From Streptosporangium subroseum (lineage in GTDB: Bacteria > Actinomycetota > Actinomycetes > Streptosporangiales > Streptosporangiaceae), in NCBI RefSeq assembly GCF_900188345.1, contig NZ_FZOD01000029.1:1-64000 (forward strand): DNA of 64,000 nucleotides, in the 5' to 3' direction. Positions 1 through 7,375 of the stretch are shown one piece after another (the stretch's first letter is position 1; each line of letters begins with the position of its first letter). Below the pieces are notes generated by a model that was not told the origin of the DNA, searched no databases, and worked only from the letters and a program-made list of their open reading frames with translations. A program made the position numbers and the translations under genes.

Positions 1-518
1 CGGTCGGCTCTGCTGAGGAGCCAGGTCGCCGCGAGGTTGACGGCGATGCCGATCAGTGCGGTGATCAGGACCAGGTCGCCCTGGACCTCGGGGGGGTTGA
101 GGAGGCGTCGGATCGCCTCGTAGAGGAAGAATCCGGCCAGTAGCAGCAGGGTGGCGCCGTTGAGCTGGGCCGAGAGGATCTCGGCGCGTTTGAGGCCGTA
201 GGTGAAGCCGCCGTGTGGCGGGCGGGTGGCCAGGCGCATCGCCATCAGGGCGAACCCGATGGAGGCCGAGTCGGTGAGCATGTGCCCGGCGTCGGAGATC
301 AGCGCCAGGGATTGCGCGGCGAGGCCGACGACGACCTCACCCGCCATGAAAACGATCAGCAGGGCCAGGGCGGCACTCAGGTAACGGCGATCCGCGTCGG
401 CCGAGACGCCGTGCCCATGTCCATGCCCGTGCGCGTGTCCGTGATGTGACGCGGACTGGTGGTGCCGCGTTTCCAGGGGTGCGACGGGCCCGTGTCCATG
501 CCCGTCATGGTCACTCAT
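1..518 (-). CDS. Cation diffusion facilitator (CDF) metal exporter, C-terminus beyond window
   Basis: The reverse strand from an ATG at 518 encodes 172 residues that run off the left edge, so the C-terminal half is missing. The N-terminus is a His-rich metal-binding stretch (HGHAHGHGHGHG), followed by hydrophobic segments. The CDF signature LISDAGHMLTDS supplies the Asp/His residues that line the transmembrane metal site. Members of the family exchange cytoplasmic Zn2+, Co2+ or Cd2+ for protons at the plasma membrane; the His-rich leader favours zinc or cobalt here. The gene reads away from the AT-rich gap that follows it in coordinate order, so its promoter should lie just beyond 518. Family assignment is firm; the metal is inferred. 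Confidence 0.88.
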   Translation of the reverse strand, partial: MSDHDGHGHGPVAPLETRHHQSASHHGHAHGHGHGHGVSADADRRYLSAALALLIVFMAGEVVVGLAAQSLALISDAGHMLTDSASIGFALMAMRLATRPPHGGFTYGLKRAEILSAQLNGATLLLLAGFFLYEAIRRLLNPPEVQGDLVLITALIGIAVNLAATWLLSRAD

Positions 519-1155
519 ATGACGGAGCGTAGATAAAGCATTTACTTATTGCCAGATCTCGCCACGGGTAAATTCCTCGCCGACGCGCATTCGGTCAATC
601 CATAAAGCATGGATTACGGCATTTTCCATGAGTTTCCACGCGAGTGATCCCGCGCGGCATACTCGACGCGCCGGTCCCGTCCGCCCGGCGGCAGCGGTAG
701 TCCGGCGGGGATTTACGTGACACTTGACGTCCGACCCTCGAACTCCGCCCTCACGGTGCGGTGCGAACGTTCTTCGTATCCATCCTTTTCGGGAGATATA
801 TCTGAAATCCGAATAGCGTTGCCACTGAACCACAAAGCTAATATATCGCGATAAAAGCTCGACAAGCTTCGCATTGTGCGAAATATAAGATCATATGATT
901 TATAATCAGCCAAACTTGCGATCGCGATTCAAGGGCAAGTCGGCATCAAATGCAATCTTTCCTCGTCTCCATTCGGCCGCCTATGACTGGGCACTCAAAC
1001 CTTCCATTGGTAAAAGATACTTGAGCGGGTGTTCAGGTGTTTATGCGACAAGTAATCGGAGATCTACTTTGCGTAAGCATCACAGGTCAGGCACCGGGGC
1101 TTGACCGTTCAGGGGCTTTATCCCCTGAATGCGATGCGGACCGAAAGGAGACATT
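519..1155. other. Intergenic region, AT-rich, no convincing gene
   Basis: No reading frame here has actinomycete codon bias. About 780-1080 is clearly more AT-rich than its surroundings. A small hairpin (TTCAGGGG at 1108-1115 pairing with CCCCTGAA at 1122-1129) lies in the leader of the following SH3 gene. It may be a 5'-UTR element or a weak terminator. Confidence 0.5.
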
Positions 1156-1752
1156 GTGCTCGAAAAACAAATCCCAACCACATTGACCCTATTTGTCCTT
1201 ACGGCCTGGTTTGTAGCCTTCACCCCGCCGGCCAAAGCCGCCCCCCTCCCCCAGCCCTCCGGAACGGAGAGCCGCCCTGCCCTCGCATGTTCCTACCGGG
1301 TCTCGCACGTGCGGTCGATCAGCTTCCTCAACGTCCGCTCGGCCGCCAAACTACGCGCGCACCGCGTCGGCAAGCTCAAGGTCGCCGATGGGCGATTCGC
1401 CGGAGCGTGCCAGCCCACCAAGGGCTGGGTGGCGGTCAACTCCTCCCGAGGCAAACCCGGCTGGGCCTCCGCCAAATACCTGCGGAAGACGAAGACCGCC
1501 CAATCCTCCAGCACGGGGATCCGCCCCGCCCTCGCGTGCACCTACCGGGTCTCGCGCGTGCACGCGAACGGCTTCCTCAACGTCCGCTCGGCCGCCACAC
1601 CACACTCGCACCGCGTCGGCAAGCTCAAGGTCGCCGATGGGCGATTCGCCGGAGCGTGCCAGCCCACCAAGGGCTGGGTGGCGGTCAACTCCTCCCAAGG
1701 CAAACCCGGCTGGGCCTCCGCCAAATACCTGCGGAAGATAGCCGGGAAGTAG
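1156..1752 (+). CDS. Secreted protein with two tandem bacterial SH3-type repeats
   Basis: The GTG at 1156 is preferred because AAAGGAG ends 5 bases before it; an in-frame ATG at 1129 has no ribosome site. The 198-residue product has a signal peptide (hydrophobic core LTLFVLTAWFVAF, cleavage near AKAAP). Two near-identical domains follow, each with Cys-Tyr-Arg-Val, FLNVRSA, a cysteine in GACQPTKGW and WASAKYLRK. NVRSA and W-AKYL are typical of SH3_3 domains, which bind peptidoglycan or act as wall-targeting modules. The two domains come from a 249-bp tandem DNA duplication, with the stretch at 1381-1490 recurring from 1630. Two cysteines per repeat suggest disulfides outside the cell. No catalytic domain is present. 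Confidence 0.85.
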   Translation: MLEKQIPTTLTLFVLTAWFVAFTPPAKAAPLPQPSGTESRPALACSYRVSHVRSISFLNVRSAAKLRAHRVGKLKVADGRFAGACQPTKGWVAVNSSRGKPGWASAKYLRKTKTAQSSSTGIRPALACTYRVSRVHANGFLNVRSAATPHSHRVGKLKVADGRFAGACQPTKGWVAVNSSQGKPGWASAKYLRKIAGK

Positions 1753-1862
1753 GCGTGGGGTGGCCCGCTCCCGGCCCTCGGCCAGTTCCCTCGGCCGGGG
1801 GCGGGAAATCTCAGGCAAGCGGTACGCGGAGGCCGGACGCCGGCCGTCGTGGTCGGGCTCCG

Positions 1863-2699
1863 ATGCGCCGGCCCGGAAAGGCCAGGTCCGTACGGCCCCT
1901 GGTCCGGTGGGCGCGAGAGGCAGCGAAGATCTCACTGCTGTCGGCCCTGACACTGGGCGGGGTGGGAGAGGCACACGGCCTCGCCCTGCCGGCCCCGTCC
2001 ACCTGTTCGACGCCCGGCGTCGTGTCTCATCGGGGTTATCGAGCCGGAGGGGTGGAGAACACCATCAAGGCGTTCGATCGGGCGCTCGACGCCGGCTCCG
2101 AGCAGATCGAGTTCGACGTACATTTCACCAAGGACCACCACCCGGTGCTGATGCACGACGCGCTGGTCGACAGGACCACCACGGGCACGGGCCGAGTCTC
2201 CGACATGACGCTGGCACGGTTTCGCGAGCTCCGTACCACGGACGCCCAACGTCCGCCGACCCTGTCGGCGGCCCTCGAACTCGCCCGGGGCCGAGCCGAG
2301 GAAGTGCTGGTCGAGCTCAAGGAGGTCCCGGATGCTCAGGACCTGCGCTCCCTGAAACGAGACTATCGACGGTTCGACGCCTACACGTGGGCGAGCCTGA
2401 TGTCGTTCTCCCGGCCGGCGCTGGAAGCCGTCGCCTCCATCCCCGCCCGTAAAGGTCTGCTGGCCACAACCGCGCCGCCGCTCGCGCTCGCCGGGAAGTT
2501 CGACTTCGTCGTGGTCAGGTACGACAGGCTGACCGAGGCGCTGACCCGTGAATACCTCGACGACGACGTGGCCGTCTACGCCTGGACCCCCAACGACAGG
2601 AGCGCGTGGGAACGCCTGGCGGGTTACGGGGTGGATCGCGTCATCACCAACGAGACATCCGCCTACCTGGCATGGGCCCGGGAAAGGTGCGATCCGTGA
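1863..2699 (+). CDS. Secreted glycerophosphodiester phosphodiesterase family protein
   Basis: The product has 278 residues from the ATG at 1863; the frame stays open upstream, but that part lacks sensible protein. An N-terminal Arg-rich and hydrophobic stretch ending near GEAHGLA looks like a signal or Tat-like leader. The GDPD TIM-barrel core follows: SHRGYRAGGVENT carries the catalytic His and Arg, EFDVHFTKD gives the metal-binding acidic residues, and MHDALVDRTTTG contains the second catalytic His. The C-terminal VYAWTPND and GVDRVITN motifs are typical. The enzyme hydrolyses glycerophosphodiesters to glycerol-3-phosphate and an alcohol, probably outside the cell. No strong ribosome site precedes the chosen start, so the start is uncertain. 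Confidence 0.85.
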   Translation: MRRPGKARSVRPLVRWAREAAKISLLSALTLGGVGEAHGLALPAPSTCSTPGVVSHRGYRAGGVENTIKAFDRALDAGSEQIEFDVHFTKDHHPVLMHDALVDRTTTGTGRVSDMTLARFRELRTTDAQRPPTLSAALELARGRAEEVLVELKEVPDAQDLRSLKRDYRRFDAYTWASLMSFSRPALEAVASIPARKGLLATTAPPLALAGKFDFVVVRYDRLTEALTREYLDDDVAVYAWTPNDRSAWERLAGYGVDRVITNETSAYLAWARERCDP

Positions 2700-2995
2700 A
2701 GGCATGAAGAACCGTCTTCTTCCCGGCATCGGAGACCGTGTCATCGCCGGTCGCCGACGTTCCCGGGCCCGCCACACCGCCCCGCCACACCGCCGTCCCG
2801 CAGGGGAGGGCACAGGGGGCCGGACCGGCTCCGCCGGCTGCTAATCTTGCACTTCCATATGTGAACCGGTGTTCGAGTGTCGCGGTCCGGGTGGTTCTCG
2901 CCGCCCGCCCGAAGCAGGCCACAGACACCGAGCCGGACCGGTCCGGAGCGCGGTTCGGACGCGGCACCCTGGTCAAGCATGGAGGGGATCGCGGC
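2700..2995. other. Intergenic region, promoter of the VOC gene
   Basis: No gene was recognised. CATATGTGAA near 2858 recurs near 3594, upstream of the M14 peptidase gene. This may be chance or a shared promoter element. Confidence 0.3.
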
Positions 2996-3427
2996 ATGAG
3001 CAAGGCGACCACAGGAATGCTGCACCACGTCGAACTCTGGGTGCCCGACCTTCCCCGAGCCGTCGCCGGTTGGAGCTGGCTGCTGGGCGAGCTCGGCTAC
3101 GTCCCCTTCCAGGACTGGAGCGACGGGCGTAGCTGGCGGCTGGGCTCCACCTACCTGGTCTTCGAGCAGTCGCCCGCCCTCAGCGCCGACAAGCACGACC
3201 GGTGCCGTCCCGGGCTGAACCATCTCGCCTTCCATGTCGAAAACCGGGCCATGGTCGACACCCTGGCCGAGCGGGCGCCGCGACACGGCTGGACCCTGCT
3301 GTTTCCCGAGCGTCACCCCCACGCCGGCGGCGAGCACCACTACGCCGCCTATCTGGAGGACGCCGACGGGTTCGAGGTCGAGCTCATCGCCCCCGAGACG
3401 CCGGATGAGAGCCACCGCTCCGAGTGA
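2996..3427 (+). CDS. VOC (glyoxalase/bleomycin-resistance fold) family protein
   Basis: The ATG at 2996 has GGAGGGG 8-12 bases upstream and gives 143 residues. The sequence opens with MLHHVELWVPDLPRAVAGW, the usual first beta-strand and helix of a VOC module with its metal-ligand His. It continues with LNHLAFHVENRAMVD, a second His-containing strand, and ends with YLEDADGFEVELIAP, where the Glu is the usual third ligand. Together these form one paired beta-alpha-beta3 metal site. Members include glyoxalase I, dioxygenases and antibiotic-binding proteins. Nothing nearby indicates a substrate, so only the fold is assigned. Confidence 0.82.
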   Translation: MSKATTGMLHHVELWVPDLPRAVAGWSWLLGELGYVPFQDWSDGRSWRLGSTYLVFEQSPALSADKHDRCRPGLNHLAFHVENRAMVDTLAERAPRHGWTLLFPERHPHAGGEHHYAAYLEDADGFEVELIAPETPDESHRSE

Positions 3428-3708
3428 GAGAGGGTCGGCATGTCACCGTACGTGCCGAAGGGCTCGCCTGTGAGTGACCGTCCGGGCATCGGCGCCTTCG
3501 CCCCCGAGATCTCACCCTCGTAAGGCTCACTGCCCCCGCACGTTAGCGGTCGCCAGCCGTTCACCAAGGGTGACCATTCAATTGAGACATCTACATATGT
3601 GAATTAGGTCTTGACGAATATTCACTTTCTGATCAAGACTGCACCGTCTGCGTGTTTCATGCCGGAATGCCCCCGCCCCGGCCCAAGCACGCCAACTGGA
3701 GGAATCTT

Positions 3709-6159
3709 TTGAGGAGTTCTCACAGTGGCAGGAGGGTCGGCCGTGTCGCGGCCGCACTCGTTCTACCCATTGTCCTCACGTTCAACGTACTACCGGTTCT
3801 CGCTGAACCCTCTCCCTCGTCCAGCGAGGTCGTGCCCGACCGACAGTCCAGCACCACCCAGAACGGTGTCGCCCTGCTGCGCATCGTCGTTCCCGACCAG
3901 ACCCGCCTGGATGTTCTCAACTCCATGGGCGTCGACCTGGCGGAGTACAAGAAGGACGTCGACGGCGGCATCGAGGTGCACGCCGTACTCAGCCCCCAGG
4001 AGGCGCAGGATCTGCGCAACCTGGGATTCGACGTGCGCGGCGCCATCTCCGACCAGACCGATCTCGCCGAGAACAAGGCCGAGCGACAGGCCGCGCAGTC
4101 ACTGGCCGCCGCGGTGGCGGGCGAGCCCGACAAGCTGACCCCGCTGCGCGCCGAGTGGTTCGACAGCACCGACAACCAGCGCTTCCTGTCGGTGGAGGTC
4201 AAGTCGAGCGCGACCGACGCGGAGACCGTGCTCACCGCCAGCTGGGACAGCGGACGCAAGACCGCCCCGGACTCCGGTGGCACCGCGACGATGTCGCGGT
4301 TCACCGACGCGGGCCAGTACATGTACCACCGGTTCAACTCGCCGCTGACCGTTGCCGAGACCCCCACCACGGTCACGATCACGAGCAACCACGGCACCTC
4401 GATCACGGTTCCGGTGACCAAGTGGCTGGGTGACAAGCGCAAGGCCCCGAACAAGCACTACGTCTCGGACTTCGTCGACCACTACATGGACCCGACCGAA
4501 CTCACCGGCCGGATCACCTCCCTCGCCAGGCAGTTCCCGCAGATCTCGGAGATCGTCGACCTGCCCAACAAGACGAACGGCTACCGCCGGGCGGCTCAGG
4601 CGCAGTTCGGCACCGCAGCGGCGAGCACGCTCTACGTGAGCTCCAAGGCGTTCGGCTCCGAGGGCGGCAACGACCTCAGCGTGGCGCTGGTGAAGCCGGA
4701 CGTCGCCTCCAGCCCGCTCTCCGTGAAGGTCACCGGCAAGGACGTCGTGGTCAACCTGGCCACGAACGAGTCCGCCGCGATCAGCAGCACCTCCCGTCAG
4801 GTGGTGGACGCGCTCGGCGCGGACGCCTCGGCCTCCGCGCTGCTGACCGCCTCCACCTACCGCGGCAACGCCGGTGCGGGCCTGGTCGCCGCGGCGACGG
4901 CGACGAAGCTGAGCGACAACCTGAAGGCACCGGCGACCATCTCGCGCGCGCCGTTCCAGCAGAAGGTGCTGCGCATCGGCAAGAAGCGCGACGGTTCGAA
5001 GGTCGGGGTGTTCCTCTACTGCCAGGAGCACGCCCGCGAGTGGGTCACCTCGCTGGTCTGCGCGGAGACCGCCGAGCGGCTCCTGCGCAACTACTCCCGT
5101 GACGCGCAGACCCGCAAGCTGGTCGACAACCTCGACATCTTCATCATGCCGGTGGTCAACCCCGACGGCGCGCACTACAGCTTCTACGACTACAACATGC
5201 AGCGCAAGAACATGACCAACCACTGCGCCGCCACCTCCGGGGACCCGGGATCGCGCAACTCCTGGGGCGTGGACCTGAACCGTAACTTCACCGTCGGCTC
5301 CGCCTTCGACGGTTACGACGGCGCCTCGACGACGAGCTGCACCAGCGGCACGTTCGCCGGCCCGGCCGAGCTGTCCGAGCCGGAGGCGAAGAACGAGGTC
5401 TGGCTCACCGAGAAGTACCCGAACATCAAGTTCGCGATGAACACGCACTCCTACGGCGGCTACTTCATGTGGCCTCCGGGTGCGTACAAGTCGGCCGGGC
5501 GCGAGCTGCTGCCGCGGGTCGACTTCGGTACGGAGAACTTCTTCTGGGACGCCTCCGGTCACATCCTCTCCGCGGTGCAGTCCTACCGCGGTACGGCGAT
5601 CTGGCCCGGGCGCACCGGTCCGGTTCCGGATGTCCTGTACTCGGCCGCCGGTAACAGCGCCGACGAGCACTGGTTCAACCGCGGCATCATGGGCTGGGAC
5701 TTCGAGGTCGGCGCCGACCTCTACAACCCGACGACCAAGCAGTTCCAGGCCGTCGGCTTCCAGCCGGAGTTCTCCGAGGGTCACGAGGAGGCCATGGAGT
5801 TCGCCTCCGGCCAGATCGGCATTCTCGAGACCGCCCTGGCCTTCTCCGGCGACGACAAGGCTCCCAAGTCGAAGCTGGAGGTGACCGGCCGGACCGACAC
5901 CTCGACCACGTTCACCTTCTCGATCAACGAGCCGGCGAACGTCTTCTACACGCTGGACGGCAGCCGGCCGACGCTGAGCTCCCCCAAGCTCGTCTCCTCG
6001 GGGATGCGTGAGGGATCGCAGCAGATCACGGTCAACAAGAGCACCCAGGTGCGCTGGTTCTCGGTCGACATCGCCAGCAACGTGGAGAACGGCTACAAGC
6101 CGGCCGGCAAGAAAAACAACTACGAGCAGGAAAAGGTAGAGGTTCGCAAGGTGCGGTAG
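3709..6159 (+). CDS. Secreted M14-family zinc carboxypeptidase with C-terminal chitobiase-like domain
   Basis: A TTG at 3709 with GGAGG six bases upstream is the best start (816 aa); an in-frame GTG at 3652 lacks a ribosome site. A signal peptide (VAAALVLPIVLTFNVLPVLA) precedes a long pro-region. The catalytic domain has the zinc motif HAREW (His441, Glu444), the substrate-binding GVDLNRNF, the third zinc ligand in NTHSYGG (His580) and the probable catalytic Glu666 in WDFEVGAD. The last ~80 residues (FSINEPANVFYTLDGSRPT) resemble the CHB_HEX_C_1 beta-sandwich of extracellular hydrolases. The product is an exported carboxypeptidase, probably nutritional. It is transcribed alone, with a strong terminator after the stop. 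Confidence 0.92.
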   Translation: MRSSHSGRRVGRVAAALVLPIVLTFNVLPVLAEPSPSSSEVVPDRQSSTTQNGVALLRIVVPDQTRLDVLNSMGVDLAEYKKDVDGGIEVHAVLSPQEAQDLRNLGFDVRGAISDQTDLAENKAERQAAQSLAAAVAGEPDKLTPLRAEWFDSTDNQRFLSVEVKSSATDAETVLTASWDSGRKTAPDSGGTATMSRFTDAGQYMYHRFNSPLTVAETPTTVTITSNHGTSITVPVTKWLGDKRKAPNKHYVSDFVDHYMDPTELTGRITSLARQFPQISEIVDLPNKTNGYRRAAQAQFGTAAASTLYVSSKAFGSEGGNDLSVALVKPDVASSPLSVKVTGKDVVVNLATNESAAISSTSRQVVDALGADASASALLTASTYRGNAGAGLVAAATATKLSDNLKAPATISRAPFQQKVLRIGKKRDGSKVGVFLYCQEHAREWVTSLVCAETAERLLRNYSRDAQTRKLVDNLDIFIMPVVNPDGAHYSFYDYNMQRKNMTNHCAATSGDPGSRNSWGVDLNRNFTVGSAFDGYDGASTTSCTSGTFAGPAELSEPEAKNEVWLTEKYPNIKFAMNTHSYGGYFMWPPGAYKSAGRELLPRVDFGTENFFWDASGHILSAVQSYRGTAIWPGRTGPVPDVLYSAAGNSADEHWFNRGIMGWDFEVGADLYNPTTKQFQAVGFQPEFSEGHEEAMEFASGQIGILETALAFSGDDKAPKSKLEVTGRTDTSTTFTFSINEPANVFYTLDGSRPTLSSPKLVSSGMREGSQQITVNKSTQVRWFSVDIASNVENGYKPAGKKNNYEQEKVEVRKVR

Positions 6160-6177
6160 TCCGCATCGGAGTCAAAC

Positions 6178-6219
6178 AGGCGGCCGCCGGTCTTCGGACC
6201 GGCGGCCACCGCCTTTTTC
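6178..6219 (+). terminator. Rho-independent terminator after the M14 peptidase gene
   Basis: GGCCGCCGGTC (6182-6192), a TTCG tetraloop and GACCGGCGGCC form a perfect stem. The stem is extended by AGGCG/CGCCT and followed by a run of five T residues. Confidence 0.9.
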
Positions 6220-6271
6220 TCACCGGCTTTTCCGCCTGGATCGAGCCGATACGGGCCCAGGGGCGTTCCGC

Positions 6272-7153
6272 TCAGCCGTCCCTGCGGCAGATGACGAAGT
6301 CGGCGAAGACGTGCCGGCCTGGCCGGTCACCGACCTCGTCGATCGCCCTGCGTACGTCCCGCAGCTGATCCACGGTCATCTGCAGCGGCGGCTCGTCCGG
6401 CTGGTAGGTGGTGAAGATGGGGTAGTCCACGCCCGGCCGGCCGGTCATCTCGATATGGCAGCCGAGGACGTGGGTGACCGGCCGGGCATCGGCGAACTCG
6501 ATCAGGCGGTCGATGGTGCGGCCGAAGGCGGGCCAGTCCTGGACGTACAGCCGGCCGCGACAGACCGTGTCGCCGGTGAGCAGGAACCCGGTGTGCGAAT
6601 CGTAGAACGTGACGGCCGTCTCATGGTGTCCCGGGGTGGCCAGGCACTCCAGCACCCGGCCGCCGAGATCGACACGGGCCACCTGGTCGAGGTCGTCGCC
6701 GAACCCGAAATACTCCCAGGCGACGCTCCGCTCCGCGTCCACGACGACGGTGCCGGGGCGGTCGGCGAACTGGGCGTCGCCCGCGACGTGGTCGCCGTGG
6801 GCATGCGTGTGGAGGACGAGCAGTTCGTAGCCGTCCCGGGGGTGTTCGCCGAGCCGGCGTTCGATCAGTTCGTCGACGACCCGGCGCAGGGGGAAGAACT
6901 CGGCGGAGGCGGTGGCGCCGGTGTCGATGAGCACGGCCCGGGCGTCGCCGAGCAGCAGGAAGATGAACGGCGCCTCATAGTTGACCGCCATGTTCTGCCG
7001 CAGGATGAACGTGCGCTCGTCGTAGGCGTGCACCTGGATGTCGGGATCGGTGTTGTGCTTCGCCGACTCCGATCCGTGGATCCACCTGACATCCAGTACG
7101 CGAGGCCGGGGAACCTCGGAGGCGAGGCCGGTCAACGGTTCGCTTGAGCCCAT
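6272..7153 (-). CDS. MBL-fold metallo-hydrolase
   Basis: The ATG at 7153 follows AGGAGATTTC; the product has 293 residues. The metallo-beta-lactamase fold is marked by HTHAHGDHVAG, with the HxHxDH zinc motif at 117-122. Further ligands sit in TPGHHETAVTFYD, LLTGDTV (bridging Asp) and VLGCHIEM (last His). No signal peptide is visible, so it is probably cytoplasmic. The family includes glyoxalase II, lactonases and sulfur dioxygenases, and neither sequence nor neighbours (divergently placed, unrelated genes) decide between them. The gene is monocistronic. Confidence 0.88.
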   Translation of the reverse strand: MGSSEPLTGLASEVPRPRVLDVRWIHGSESAKHNTDPDIQVHAYDERTFILRQNMAVNYEAPFIFLLLGDARAVLIDTGATASAEFFPLRRVVDELIERRLGEHPRDGYELLVLHTHAHGDHVAGDAQFADRPGTVVVDAERSVAWEYFGFGDDLDQVARVDLGGRVLECLATPGHHETAVTFYDSHTGFLLTGDTVCRGRLYVQDWPAFGRTIDRLIEFADARPVTHVLGCHIEMTGRPGVDYPIFTTYQPDEPPLQMTVDQLRDVRRAIDEVGDRPGRHVFADFVICRRDG

Positions 7154-7331
7154 GAAATCTCCTGGTGCGTCGTCCTGGCAGGCCCGGTACGGTGCACATC
7201 TTGTCCGGTAAAGCCCATTTCAACCCTCGGACGCAACGTACCATCCGGAAAAATCGCCCCGTTCCGACGGATCAGCGCCCACGATGTTCTGACGACCGGT
7301 GCTCACGATCGCCAGGCGGGAGTCAGCGTTC

Positions 7332-7375
7332 ACGATCGCCAGGCGGGCGCCGGATCCGGCGCCCGCCCGGCGATC
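7332..7375 (-). terminator. Terminator-like inverted repeat at the end of the debranching-enzyme gene
   Basis: GGCGGGCGCC and GGCGCCCGCC flank a GGATCC loop (7342-7367). Outer arms GATCGCC/GGCGATC extend the near-perfect stem to about 7334-7374, overlapping the stop codon. There is no T-run. CACGATCGCCAGGCGGG occurs twice, at 7304-7320 and 7331-7347. Confidence 0.65.

Noticed and set aside
1108..1155. Possible riboswitch before the SH3 gene
   Set aside because: Wall-related SH3 genes can carry c-di-AMP riboswitches, but only a simple 8-bp hairpin is visible and the conserved riboswitch core was not found.
1101..1862. N-terminal extension of the phosphodiesterase frame
   Set aside because: The frame overlaps the SH3 gene in another phase and gives Arg/Pro-rich nonsense protein; the real product starts at about 1863.
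4099..5784. Long reverse-strand frame inside the M14 peptidase gene
   Set aside because: It is a codon-bias shadow (Val/Arg/Gly-rich, no domain) of a clearly real gene.
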